From Picosynechococcus sp. PCC 7117 (GTDB lineage: Bacteria > Cyanobacteriota > Cyanobacteriia > Cyanobacteriales > MRBY01), in NCBI RefSeq assembly GCF_001693275.1, contig NZ_CP016477.1, positions 1,984,001-2,048,000 on the forward strand: DNA of 64,000 nt, read 5' to 3'. The translations under genes were made by a program, and so were the position numbers. The stretch's first letter is position 1, and each line of letters starts with the position of its first letter. Shown here piece after piece: positions 27,898-36,888 of the stretch. The notes beneath the pieces are model-generated. The model was not told the DNA's origin. It was given only the letters and a program-made list of their open reading frames with translations, and made no database searches.

Positions 27898-29871
27898 TTA
27901 CTTCTGGGTTAAACGGGTCAACACTTGGTTCGAACGTTCCACAAACGCTTTCATCCCCTCCGCATCAAAGGCCTTCTGGGCCATCAATGCCAGGTCATAG
28001 ACGTGCTGACACATCATATCGATGGTTTCCTGATTCGAGGCTTTGCCATCTGCTTGGATAATTGAACCCTGGCTGAGTTGGTAAATATTTTCGATCAAGG
28101 GGTGCGACAAATTAATCATCAACACATGATCTTCTGGGAATTGCATTGCCGTCTGTTGCATCATCGCCGTCATCTCTTGCAGACGTCGCATGGCCTCTGG
28201 TAAAAGCACCATTGCCGGGGGCGTTGCCGCTGTTTCTGCGGATTTAATCGATTGGGTTTTGATGTTGACCTTTGGTTTCCCAATCGCCTTTTCAAACAAC
28301 TCTTTAATGACGTCGCCACGGGTTTTGTTGGTATTCGGGTCAACAATTTCACTGGCCTTATCGTCTTCTACGAGGCTTTGATCTAGCTCCGAGTCCACCC
28401 GTGAAAACTTCACATCGCTGTATTCCTGTTCTAGGAAAGGAATGAAGTAATTGGTGTCAATAAAGGAGTCCATGTAAAGGACTTCTAAACCTTGGTTTTT
28501 GTACAGTTCAATGTAAGTGCCCTGGGTGCTGGGATCGGTGCAATAAAAAACGCGATTTTCGTGCTTCTCTTTATTGCGCTCTAAATAATCTTTGAGAGTT
28601 GTATAGGGGGCCGTAGACGTTGCCTGGGTGTCTTCGGATTTCACGTCTTCCCACACATCACCGTCATTGCCCTGTACTTCTACTTTAGGGGTCGTTACTG
28701 CTGTTTCCGGTTGGTGGGTTGTGCGGTAAATGAGAATGTCTTCAACTTGTTTTTTAAACTTCTCATCGCGGATACTACCGTACTTCACAAAGGTGCCGAC
28801 ATCTTCCCAACTTTTAACGTAGTCACTATAGCTTTCGTTGTAGAGGGACTTCAGGCGATCGCCAACTTTTTTGGCGATGTAATTGGAGATGCGGCGCACT
28901 GTCCGGTGGTTTGTTAAGGCACTGCGGGAAACGTTGAGGGGAATATCGGTGCTGTCCACAACGCCCCGCAGCGGCATCAGAAATTCAGGGATGACTTCTT
29001 CGCAATGGTCACTGACAAAAACCTGATTACAGAACAGCTTGATTTGTCCTTTAGTAACATCAATGTCCGGGCGCAGTTTCGGAAAATAGAGAATGCCATT
29101 GAGCAAGAAAGGATAGTCCGTATTCAAGTGAACCCACAGCAATGGGTCTTCTTGGAAAGGGTAGAGATAGCGATAAAATTCGAGGTAATCTTCGTCGGTT
29201 AAATTCTGGGGAGATTCTTTCCAAATGGCCCGCTGTTTGTTGATTTGTTCCCCTTCAAAGCGAATGGCAACGGGCATAAAATCAGAATAGGTTTTAACCA
29301 ATTGGCGAATCCGTTGGGATTCTAAATATTCTGTTTCCTCATCCATCATGGTGAGGGTAATGGTTGTGCCGATGCTGGTTTTGTCACTGGCACTCAGTTG
29401 AAATTCGGGGGAACCATCACAGCTCCAATGAACCGCTTCCGCACCATCTTTGCAGGAAAGGGTATTAATTTCTACTTGGGTGGCCACCATAAAGGCAGAA
29501 TAAAACCCTAAACCAAAATGCCCGATTAAATCGTTCGCATCCTTGCCATATTTTTGAATAAATTCTTCGGCACTCGAAAAGGCAACTTGGTTAATATATT
29601 TTTTGATTTCGTCGGCGGTCATCCCAATGCCATTATCGGTAATGGAGAGTTGTTTTTTCTCCTTGTTAACGTCAATAATGATTTCCCCATCGGGCACATC
29701 AATGCTACTTTCACCGGCCATTTTTGCCATTTTGCGCTTGGTGATCGCATCGGCGGCATTGGAAATGAGTTCCCGTAAAAAGATCTCGTGGTCGGTATAC
29801 AGAGATTTTTTGATTATCGGGAAAATATTCTCGGTATGGATTGTAATATTGCCTTTTTCGAGGACTGCCAT
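27898..29871 (-). CDS. htpG: Chaperone HtpG (Hsp90)
   Basis: From ATG at 29871 the product has 657 residues and starts MAVLEKGNITIHTENIF. The open frame runs on upstream to 30024, but that extension is low-complexity and matches no Hsp90 sequence. The GHKL ATP site is complete: FLRELISNAADAI, DNGIGMT and GHFGLGFYS. The middle domain carries LRGVVDSTDIPLNVSRS. The protein is a cytosolic ATP-dependent dimeric chaperone. In cyanobacteria HtpG is known to act in heat and light stress and to bind phycobilisome linker and heme-synthesis clients. It has a strong terminator at 27844-27875. Confidence 0.96.
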   Translation of the reverse strand: MAVLEKGNITIHTENIFPIIKKSLYTDHEIFLRELISNAADAITKRKMAKMAGESSIDVPDGEIIIDVNKEKKQLSITDNGIGMTADEIKKYINQVAFSSAEEFIQKYGKDANDLIGHFGLGFYSAFMVATQVEINTLSCKDGAEAVHWSCDGSPEFQLSASDKTSIGTTITLTMMDEETEYLESQRIRQLVKTYSDFMPVAIRFEGEQINKQRAIWKESPQNLTDEDYLEFYRYLYPFQEDPLLWVHLNTDYPFLLNGILYFPKLRPDIDVTKGQIKLFCNQVFVSDHCEEVIPEFLMPLRGVVDSTDIPLNVSRSALTNHRTVRRISNYIAKKVGDRLKSLYNESYSDYVKSWEDVGTFVKYGSIRDEKFKKQVEDILIYRTTHQPETAVTTPKVEVQGNDGDVWEDVKSEDTQATSTAPYTTLKDYLERNKEKHENRVFYCTDPSTQGTYIELYKNQGLEVLYMDSFIDTNYFIPFLEQEYSDVKFSRVDSELDQSLVEDDKASEIVDPNTNKTRGDVIKELFEKAIGKPKVNIKTQSIKSAETAATPPAMVLLPEAMRRLQEMTAMMQQTAMQFPEDHVLMINLSHPLIENIYQLSQGSIIQADGKASNQETIDMMCQHVYDLALMAQKAFDAEGMKAFVERSNQVLTRLTQK

Positions 29872-29990
29872 AGGTCGTATGTTTCCAACTTGGTCTAAGG
29901 ATTTGTCCTCTATTTTGCCGGAACTTGGGAAAACCTCAAGGCGGCGATCGCCCCCATCCCCAGATGCGGATTTCCGTATTTTCTTGATTC

Positions 29991-30584
29991 CTATGGCTTC
30001 TTTTGGAGCTGTTGTAATACCCAATTCACCCCATCTTGGAGATCCTTGGCGACATAATCGGGCTTGGTATGGTGTTGGTACTTGCCGCTGAGAACTTGTT
30101 TACCATAGCCTGTTTGGACCAAAATTCCCCGGAGGCCAGCGTTGTGGGCGAGGTCAATATCCGTCGCCTTGTCCCCCACCATAAAACTACGGCGTAAATC
30201 TAAATCATGTTCCCAGGCCGCTGTCACCAACATTCCCGTATTCGGCTTGCGCCAGGTGCCCCACTGGGTAAAGTCTGGGTGGGTGCCCCCGGCTGACTGG
30301 CTTAAATAAGGGCAATAATACAGCGCATCGAGGTGGGCCGCCGCTTCTTGGTTTAGGAGGGTACGCAGTCTGGTGTGGAGGGCTTCTACATGGTCAATGC
30401 CGTAGTAGTCCCGGGCTGGCCCCGATTGGTTGGAAACCAAGCAGCAAAAAATTCCTTGATCGTTGAGCGATCGCACAGCCGCCGCCACCCCTGGAATTAG
30501 ATTCAGGTCTTCGAGGGTGTGAATATATCCTGCTTCGATGTTAAGGACACCATCACGATCAAGGAAAACTGCTGGTTTAGCCAC
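29991..30584 (-). CDS. gmhB: D-glycero-D-manno-heptose-1,7-bisphosphate 7-phosphatase (HAD family)
   Basis: From GTG at 30584 the product has 197 residues. It has the HAD motif I FLDRDGVLN, motif II in VSNQSG, Lys in WRKPNTGML and motif III in MVGDKATDIDLA. The CPYLSQSAGGTHPDF region holds one Cys and a His of the usual GmhB zinc loop, so metal binding may be partial. GmhB removes the 7-phosphate during ADP-heptose synthesis for LPS or surface glycan. The GTG overlaps the end of the glycosyltransferase gene by eight bases, a sign of translational coupling. A TTG at 30653 would give 23 extra residues with poor family fit. Confidence 0.85.
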   Translation of the reverse strand: MAKPAVFLDRDGVLNIEAGYIHTLEDLNLIPGVAAAVRSLNDQGIFCCLVSNQSGPARDYYGIDHVEALHTRLRTLLNQEAAAHLDALYYCPYLSQSAGGTHPDFTQWGTWRKPNTGMLVTAAWEHDLDLRRSFMVGDKATDIDLAHNAGLRGILVQTGYGKQVLSGKYQHHTKPDYVAKDLQDGVNWVLQQLQKKP

Positions 30585-31536
30585 GCCAAATTTGAGCCAA
30601 TACGTCTTTGGGTTGAATATCTGCCATTTTTCCAGTGGGAGACTGGATGCCAATCAATTTATCATTCTTTGGCGGTAAGAGCTTTTCGGCGTGGGTCGCA
30701 CCAAAGAGAGCAATGGTGTAAGTCCCCACGGCGGCGGCCAGGTGCATCGGCGCACTATCTGTACAAACCATCAAGTTGGCCCCGGCAATCATGGCTGCTG
30801 CTTTACCAATATCCTCAGGCCGTGTCACCTTTAGCGCTGGATAAAGGGCGATGAGTTCCGTGACCCAAGGGGCATCGTCCGGGCCTTGGAGCAAGACAAT
30901 CGCGAGGTTTGGCTGCTTACTCTGGATATCTTCAATGATCGGTTGCCAATTTGCCACAGGGTAGAGTTTGTTGATGCCCTTGGCTTGGGAGAGTTGACTG
31001 GCACCACCGTGGATCAGGATATACCCCTCGGTTAAGCCCAGGCGTTTTTGTTCCCCTTCGGCCCACTGAATGTCCCCATTGGGCACTGTGATACTGGGGG
31101 ATGGACAATCGGTGTCAATGCCTAAGCCTTTGAGGAGATCGTGGTAGAGGGCCGCTGCGTATTGGTTTTCGTTGAGGGGGGCTGGATTGGAGATAAACCA
31201 AGATGTTGCGGTTTTGTAGCCCACGCGGGTGGGAATTCCATTCAGCCAGAGCAGGAAGCCCACAGCCCAATTTTTGCCGAGGGAGAGGGCAATTTCGTAT
31301 TCGCGATCGCGGATGGTGCCGAGAATATTGAGATAGTCAGCCGGGCCATTGCGATCTTTAAAGTCGAAGGTCAGCACTTCATGAACCTGGGGACAGACGC
31401 GATAGGCTGCCTTGGCACGGGGTTCGACCAGAACGTCAATCATGGCTTCGGGATAACGTTCCTTGAGATCAGCGAGGGTCGGGAAGAAGAGGATTTGGTC
31501 GCCAACTCCTCCGGGAACTAGGGCTAGTATGCGCAT
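30577..31536 (-). CDS. Glycosyltransferase family 9 (heptosyltransferase-like)
   Basis: The 319-residue protein starts MRILALVPGGVGDQILFFPTL, the GT9 N-terminal loop. It ends with the nucleotide-sugar site around MIAGANLMVCTDSAPMHLAAAVGTYTIALFGAT. This GT-B fold family includes the WaaC and WaaF heptosyltransferases of the LPS core. Its 8-bp overlap with a GmhB-type phosphatase supports a heptose-related substrate. It is a cytoplasmic, membrane-associated enzyme. The gene diverges from ispD with 79 bp between starts, so the promoters must overlap or abut. Confidence 0.87.
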   Translation of the reverse strand: MRILALVPGGVGDQILFFPTLADLKERYPEAMIDVLVEPRAKAAYRVCPQVHEVLTFDFKDRNGPADYLNILGTIRDREYEIALSLGKNWAVGFLLWLNGIPTRVGYKTATSWFISNPAPLNENQYAAALYHDLLKGLGIDTDCPSPSITVPNGDIQWAEGEQKRLGLTEGYILIHGGASQLSQAKGINKLYPVANWQPIIEDIQSKQPNLAIVLLQGPDDAPWVTELIALYPALKVTRPEDIGKAAAMIAGANLMVCTDSAPMHLAAAVGTYTIALFGATHAEKLLPPKNDKLIGIQSPTGKMADIQPKDVLAQIWRG

Positions 31537-31615
31537 CTTGGGGGTATAAACTTACGTATCCAGCATCATTTTAGAAGAGAATAGGTGGAAACGTTTAGTA
31601 ACTTAGGGAAAAGCC

Positions 31616-32314
31616 ATGGTGCACTTGTTATTGCCTGCGGCGGGCGTCGGCAAACGGATGGGCGGCGATCGCAACAAACTGCTGATGACACTACAGGATA
31701 AACCGCTCTTTAGTTGGACGCTCCAGGCAGCGGCGGCGGCGGATTCGGTGGCCTGGATTGGCATCATGGGACAGCCTTTAGATTTTCCGGACTTTGAGGC
31801 AATTTTGGCCGATTTAAAGCTTTCTAAGCCTGTCCAACTGATTCGAGGTGGCAAAACTCGCCAAGAGTCAGTTTATAACGGTCTACAAGCCCTTCCCCCA
31901 GAGGCAACCCAGGTGCTGATCCACGATGGGGCGAGGTGTTTGGCCACCCCGGCGCTATTTAATCGCTGTGCAGCGGCCCTAGAAACCTGTGAGGGCTTAA
32001 TTGCAGCGATCCCCGTCAAGGACACCATTAAGGTGGTAGATGGACAAGGTTGGGTCAAAGAGACGCCGGAGCGGGCGAAGCTTTGGGCTGCCCAGACGCC
32101 CCAGGGGTTTACGGTGCAGCGCCTCAAGGATTGCCATGAAAAAGGCAAAACCCTCGGCTGGGAAGTGACCGATGATGCGGCTTTGTTCGAGCGTTGTGGT
32201 CTGCCTGTGAAAATTGTCTCTGGGGAAGAAACAAATCTCAAAATTACGACGCCAGGAGATTTGGCGATCGCCGAATTTATTTTGCAGAGCCGTGATGAAA
32301 TGCCAAAAACCTAG
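31616..32314 (+). CDS. ispD: 2-C-methyl-D-erythritol 4-phosphate cytidylyltransferase
   Basis: The 232-residue enzyme has the IspD nucleotide loop LLPAAGVGKRMGGDRNKLL at the N-terminus, then GGKTRQESVYNGL, LIHDGARCL and AAQTPQGF, and ends with KITTPGDLAIAE. It couples CTP to MEP, the third step of the non-mevalonate isoprenoid pathway, and feeds the carotenoid genes crtB, crtP and crtH also in this window. The stop codon overlaps the convergent cyclase gene by four bases, so no intergenic terminator is possible. Confidence 0.95.
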   Translation: MVHLLLPAAGVGKRMGGDRNKLLMTLQDKPLFSWTLQAAAAADSVAWIGIMGQPLDFPDFEAILADLKLSKPVQLIRGGKTRQESVYNGLQALPPEATQVLIHDGARCLATPALFNRCAAALETCEGLIAAIPVKDTIKVVDGQGWVKETPERAKLWAAQTPQGFTVQRLKDCHEKGKTLGWEVTDDAALFERCGLPVKIVSGEETNLKITTPGDLAIAEFILQSRDEMPKT

Positions 32315-33978
32315 GAGCTGGAAACCTCGGTGCTTTTTAACGATAGCGGTTTGGGGTGGCGGTGCCGTTGGGTACGGTAAACCTGGATGGGGCGGTCAAT
32401 GCCTTTAAATCGCCCAGCACCCATGGGAATAAATAAATCCTGGTGGCGATCGCCAATCGCTTGATATGTCGCATCGGTGATCACACATTCCCCCGGTGGA
32501 CAAATGGTCTCAAGGCGGGCCGCAAGATTCACCGTTCCCCCCAGAACCGTGTAGTCTACCCGCTGGGAGCTGCCCACATCGCCCACAAAAGCCTTGCCGC
32601 TATTTACCGCAACCCGCAGTTGAATCGGTTGGGGCCAGATATTTTGTAAATTTAGCTGATCAAGGCGGTTGAGCATGCCCATGGCAGTGGCGATCGCCCG
32701 TTCAGCATGGTCGATCTGGGGTTCCGGTGCCCCAAAAAACGCCATAATGCAGTCGCCAATAAACTTATCGAGGGTTCCTCCTTGGGCAAACACCGAGTGG
32801 AGCATCTCCTCGAAAAAAACGTTCAGCAAATCCGCAATGGCACTGGGGGAAGACTGCTCCGCAATGGGCGTAAAATTAACGATGTCTGCAAATAAAATAC
32901 TGATTTCCGCTTCCCTAGGGGGGAGTCGCCCATTTTTTAACGCTCCCACCGAAATTAATTGATGTACCACCGCAGGCGAATGGTAACGTTCTAGTTTTTG
33001 ACGAATTTGAGCCTGTTCCTGGAGACGACGGCTCAGCAACCACCGTTGCACACTGGCCGCCAACAGATGGCCAATGGTCGAAAAAAAACTTAAATCATCA
33101 TCGGTTAACGGTTCTGATTCATCTAACTTCAAGTGGGCATCACCATACAGAACCCCCACCACTTTTGTTTGATCCCATAGGGGCACCGCCAACACTCCCC
33201 GAATCCCCTTTGCCAAAATGCTATCTTCCCCCGCAAAGCGCTGGTCGCTCTGGGCATCTACGGATTTGAGGGCAACCCTTTCTTTAAAAACCTTTTGGCA
33301 GACCGATTGACTAATCCAAGCACTGGTGCGAATGGCCGGGTGATTATCCGGGAGACTCTGGGCCGCAGCACTGAGGAGTTCTAATTTGCCATTGCCCCGA
33401 ATATCAATGAGCAGCGCCAGCCGTTCTAAGCCTGGCAATTCCTGAAAAATAACATTCCGGGTCAGGCGAAAAATAGCTTCAATGGATTCGGCAGAACTAA
33501 GTTGTTTCACAATGTCCACCAACTCCTTGAGGCGGGCGATCGCCGTTTCCGTGTGGGGCTGATGACCATAGCCTTCTTCCCCCTGTAGCCATTGCTCCTT
33601 GAGATCTTCGGCGTTACGGAGAATGGTGCGCCCCGATCCCCATTGGTCGGCCTGTAGATCTGTCGTTTCATCGAGGGTCACATTCTGGAACGTGACTAAA
33701 ATTGAGGCATGGCCAAGACGGATTAAATCTCCTTGGCGGATCGTTTGGGGCTCAGTAATCCGGACGTGATTAAGATATGTGCCATTGGTGCTGCCCAAGT
33801 CCTCTAAAATCCAAGCCTGTTGTCGCCGTTTGATCCGGGCGTGGTACCGGGAAATTTGGGTCATCTGTAGCGAGAGACTACATTCAGGCAAGCGACCGAT
33901 CACAAACTCCCCTTGATCGACCACCACAATACGTTCTGGGTAGCCCTCAGCTTGGATGCGGAGTTGCAGATCAGTCAT
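32311..33978 (-). CDS. FHA-GAF-class III adenylate cyclase
   Basis: The 555-residue protein has three modules. An FHA domain (about 10-100) has FVIGRLPECSL, SRYHARI and STNGTYLN. A GAF domain (about 155-320) follows. The C-terminal class III cyclase domain (about 355-540) keeps both metal Asp residues (LFADIVNFT and IGDCIMAFFG), the purine-reading Lys in DKFIGD, the Thr in DYTVLG, and the Asn and Arg of VNLAARLE. These residues fit ATP rather than GTP as substrate. The output would be cAMP, with input from a phosphothreonine partner and a small ligand. A Crp-like protein is encoded at 5802. Confidence 0.92.
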   Translation of the reverse strand: MTDLQLRIQAEGYPERIVVVDQGEFVIGRLPECSLSLQMTQISRYHARIKRRQQAWILEDLGSTNGTYLNHVRITEPQTIRQGDLIRLGHASILVTFQNVTLDETTDLQADQWGSGRTILRNAEDLKEQWLQGEEGYGHQPHTETAIARLKELVDIVKQLSSAESIEAIFRLTRNVIFQELPGLERLALLIDIRGNGKLELLSAAAQSLPDNHPAIRTSAWISQSVCQKVFKERVALKSVDAQSDQRFAGEDSILAKGIRGVLAVPLWDQTKVVGVLYGDAHLKLDESEPLTDDDLSFFSTIGHLLAASVQRWLLSRRLQEQAQIRQKLERYHSPAVVHQLISVGALKNGRLPPREAEISILFADIVNFTPIAEQSSPSAIADLLNVFFEEMLHSVFAQGGTLDKFIGDCIMAFFGAPEPQIDHAERAIATAMGMLNRLDQLNLQNIWPQPIQLRVAVNSGKAFVGDVGSSQRVDYTVLGGTVNLAARLETICPPGECVITDATYQAIGDRHQDLFIPMGAGRFKGIDRPIQVYRTQRHRHPKPLSLKSTEVSSS

Positions 33979-34206
33979 AGGAGTTTCACGGGAAATAACA
34001 CGTGCCAGTGGCCTGCGAAAAAAATTGCTGAATTTAAATAGTCAAAGCGATGACAGGGGAATTCTGCCCACGGAAGTTCAGAAAACAAGGGGAAATTTTG
34101 CTCGGCTTGTCATAAAAAGTCAGCACCCGAAGCGGAGATTCATCCCTGAGTGTAGCCCAAGGAGGATATTTTTCTGTCTAAAGATAGTGGCGATCGCCAC
34201 AAACCG

Positions 34207-34743
34207 TTAAGGAAGTTCTGGCAATGGGGGGAGTTGGATCGGTATCGCCTGGGTGGGAGGCAAGAGGGCCGGGGGAAATGTAAAGAGGAGATCTGCACTG
34301 GCGATCGCCCCTTGAAATTCAAAGCGCCACACCACAGAACCATCAGCTTGGGGCAAACGTTGAAAGGTGGGCGACCAAGTGGGCGGAATTTCCCCAGCCC
34401 AGGTTAAGACGATGCGGGTGGTGCGGTCATTAAATTGGCCAATGCGCAGTTGACGAATGGTGCCGTCGTAAGCCTGGGTCAAGGTAGCAGCGGGCCAGCG
34501 GGTATCGGTCAGGTCAATGATCAGACGAGTCGGGTTACTGAGGCGAGAATATTGGGGAATCGTCGTTGGAGCGGTTTGGAGGCGGAGTTGCTGCGCTTGG
34601 GGGTCAAAGGCCCAATCTTGGAGGGAGGGCAACTCTGACGGCGGATCGGCGATCGCCTTGGGGCTGTGGCTCAGTCCGGCTACCAACACCAGCACTACAC
34701 AGACACTCTGATTAAAATATTTTTGGATTAACCCAACAGCCAT
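34207..34743 (-). CDS. AMIN-domain exported protein
   Basis: The 178-residue protein has an N-terminal hydrophobic segment (about 10-32, ending PKAIADP), consistent with a signal peptide. Residues about 40-150 match an AMIN domain, with TRLIIDLTDTRWPA, IRQLRIGQFNDRTTRIVL and a final RFEFQG strand. AMIN domains target amidases and secretins to peptidoglycan. No amidase domain follows, and the protein ends in a Pro-rich tail. It overlaps the DUF3067 gene by 16 bp and probably shares its transcript. Confidence 0.8.
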   Translation of the reverse strand: MAVGLIQKYFNQSVCVVLVLVAGLSHSPKAIADPPSELPSLQDWAFDPQAQQLRLQTAPTTIPQYSRLSNPTRLIIDLTDTRWPAATLTQAYDGTIRQLRIGQFNDRTTRIVLTWAGEIPPTWSPTFQRLPQADGSVVWRFEFQGAIASADLLFTFPPALLPPTQAIPIQLPPLPELP

Positions 34744-35039
34744 TCTGAGGCCCGTTCTCCCAATTCCAAACGAATACTAATTGCTTTGCCGACCCTGGGG
34801 CGTTCTGTGGTTTCTTCGAGGTAAGTATGGACTTGTTGACTCACACCCCATTCCCCTAAATAAGTGGCGATCGCCTGGAGATGTTCCTCATATTGAGCCT
34901 CCGAGAGGGGAAAAGAAACCTGTTCCAAATATTTCCACATCACCTGGAGATACCATTCCCCCTTAATTTGTCGCAGCTGGATGTCATAGGATCGTCCCCA
35001 TTTACGCCACAAAAGTTCCCGTAGTTCTACACCATTCAT
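34728..35039 (-). CDS. DUF3067 family small protein
   Basis: The 103-residue soluble protein begins MNGVELRELLWRKWGRSYDIQL and contains GEWYLQVMWKYLEQVSFPL and RVGKAISIRLELGERASEWL. These resemble the DUF3067 family, which is conserved in cyanobacteria and plastid-bearing organisms. No activity is known to me. It is divergent from petCA across a 227-bp spacer, and the downstream AMIN gene starts within its 3' end. Confidence 0.75.
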   Translation of the reverse strand: MNGVELRELLWRKWGRSYDIQLRQIKGEWYLQVMWKYLEQVSFPLSEAQYEEHLQAIATYLGEWGVSQQVHTYLEETTERPRVGKAISIRLELGERASEWLLG

Positions 35040-35266
35040 CGCCCACTCCTCCTGCGGTTCATTGACATTTCTGTGGCCAAAAGCCTAATCTCAGCCGATC
35101 TGTAATAATTTATCTACAAAACTTTGTTAACCTTTTTAAAGGCTATCCGGCAACCAACTAAGGCTCAAGCTCAGGTAAAACGCCATCTTTGCTCGCCATT
35201 TGGATGATATTCTTCATAGGAAGTATTGTAGAAACGCTTACATAACTATACAAAAAGGCTCTGATT

Positions 35267-35809
35267 ATGACTCAATTATCAGGTTCCTCCGATGTTCCAG
35301 ATCTAGGTCGTCGCCAATTTTTGAACCTCCTCTGGGTGGGGACGGCGGCGGGAACGGCTCTCGGTGGTTTATATCCCGTTATTAAATATTTTATTCCTCC
35401 TTCTAGTGGTGGCGCTGGTGGTGGCGTGATTGCTAAAGATGCCCTCGGTAATGACATTATCGTGAGCGACTATCTCCAAACCCACACCGCAGGCGATCGC
35501 TCCTTGGCCCAAGGCCTCAAAGGGGATCCCACCTACGTGGTTGTCGAAGGGGATAACACCATCTCCAGCTATGGGATCAACGCCATCTGTACCCACCTTG
35601 GCTGTGTCGTCCCTTGGAATACCGCTGAAAATAAATTCATGTGTCCTTGCCACGGTTCTCAGTATGACGAAACCGGGAAAGTTGTCCGTGGCCCGGCTCC
35701 CTTATCCTTGGCCCTTGTCCATGCGGAAGTGACTGAAGATGACAAGATCTCCTTCACCGACTGGACAGAAACCGATTTCCGTACTGACGAAGCTCCTTGG
35801 TGGGCCTAA
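35267..35809 (+). CDS. petC: Cytochrome b6f complex Rieske iron-sulfur subunit
   Basis: The 180-residue protein has an N-terminal Tat-like signal anchor ([21 protein letters not shown]) and a Gly-rich hinge at about 47-53. The Rieske cluster-binding motifs are complete, with Cys108, His110 and Cys113 in CTHLGC and Cys126, Cys128 and His129 in CPCHGSQ. The C-terminal domain ends APWWA. It carries electrons from plastoquinol to cytochrome f at the thylakoid lumen side. petA follows after 50 bp, giving the usual petCA operon, and a terminator lies after petA. Confidence 0.97.
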
Positions 35810-35859
35810 AGACCCCATACGGGTTCATCCATTAGAGAAAACGCTTGTAAAAATTTACG

Positions 35860-36837
35860 ATGAAAACACCTGAACTGATGGCAATCTGGCAACGGCTAAA
35901 GACCGCCTGCCTCGTGGCGATCGCCACCTTTGGTTTATTTTTCGCCAGTGACGCCCTTTTCCCCCAAGCCGCTGCCGCCTATCCTTTTTGGGCCCAGCAA
36001 ACCGCCCCAGAAACGCCCCGTGAAGCAACAGGCCGGATCGTCTGTGCCAACTGTCACCTCGCTGCCAAAGAAGCAGAGGTGGAAATTCCCCAGTCCGTTT
36101 TACCCGATCAAGTTTTTGAAGCCGTTGTCAAAATTCCCTATGACCACAGCCAACAGCAGGTTCTAGGGGACGGCTCCAAGGGTGGCCTCAACGTCGGTGC
36201 TGTTTTGATGCTTCCTGATGGTTTCAAAATTGCACCCGCTGATCGTCTTTCTGAAGAACTGAAGGAAAAAACTGAAGGTCTCTATTTCCAGTCCTATGCT
36301 CCGGATCAAGAAAACGTCGTGATCATTGGGCCGATTTCCGGTGATCAATACGAAGAGATCGTTTTCCCGGTACTCTCCCCCGATCCGAAAACCGATAAGA
36401 ACATCAACTACGGTAAATATGCAGTCCACCTCGGTGCGAACCGTGGCCGTGGCCAAGTTTATCCCACTGGTGAACTAAGCAATAACAATCAATTTAAAGC
36501 GTCTGCCACCGGCACCATCACCAATATTGCGGTGAATGAGGCTGCGGGTACGGATATCACCATCTCCACTGAAGCGGGCGAAGTGATCGATACGATCCCG
36601 GCTGGCCCCGAAGTGATTGTTTCTGAAGGTCAGACGATCGCCGCTGGTGAAGCCCTCACGAACAACCCCAACGTCGGTGGTTTTGGCCAAAAAGATACTG
36701 AAGTTGTCCTCCAGAATCCCGCTCGCATCTATGGCTACATGGCCTTTGTTGCTGGGATTATGTTGACTCAAATCTTCCTCGTTCTGAAGAAGAAACAGGT
36801 AGAACGGGTTCAAGCTGCTGGCCAACTCGACTTCTAA
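35860..36837 (+). CDS. petA: Cytochrome f (apocytochrome f)
   Basis: The 325-residue precursor has a signal peptide ending AAAA, so the mature protein begins at Tyr41 (YPFWAQQ), whose amino group is the axial heme ligand. The heme site CANCH occupies residues 62-66. The large lumen domain carries [18 protein letters not shown]-type sequence, and a C-terminal TM helix (about 290-310, [18 protein letters not shown]) is followed by a basic stroma-side tail. Heme attachment depends on the CcsA system, and ccsA is at 44136. It is cotranscribed with petC. Confidence 0.97.
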   Translation: MKTPELMAIWQRLKTACLVAIATFGLFFASDALFPQAAAAYPFWAQQTAPETPREATGRIVCANCHLAAKEAEVEIPQSVLPDQVFEAVVKIPYDHSQQQVLGDGSKGGLNVGAVLMLPDGFKIAPADRLSEELKEKTEGLYFQSYAPDQENVVIIGPISGDQYEEIVFPVLSPDPKTDKNINYGKYAVHLGANRGRGQVYPTGELSNNNQFKASATGTITNIAVNEAAGTDITISTEAGEVIDTIPAGPEVIVSEGQTIAAGEALTNNPNVGGFGQKDTEVVLQNPARIYGYMAFVAGIMLTQIFLVLKKKQVERVQAAGQLDF

Positions 36838-36864
36838 ATTACAAGAAATTTAAAATTGTGCGAA

Positions 36865-36888
36865 GGCAGACTCCGGTCTGTCTTTTTT
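36865..36888 (+). terminator. Intrinsic terminator of petCA
   Basis: CAGAC and GTCTG pair around TCCG, extended by flanking G-U pairs, and are followed by six T. It lies about 27 bp after the petA stop codon and abuts the end of the convergent HD gene. Confidence 0.75.

Noticed and set aside
29872-30024. N-terminal extension of htpG
   Set aside because: The 51 extra residues are low-complexity and run through the upstream spacer. MAVLEKGNI at 29871 is the normal Hsp90 start.
30585-30653. Upstream TTG start for gmhB
   Set aside because: The extra 23 residues overlap the glycosyltransferase gene and do not fit the HAD family, which starts just before FLDRDG.
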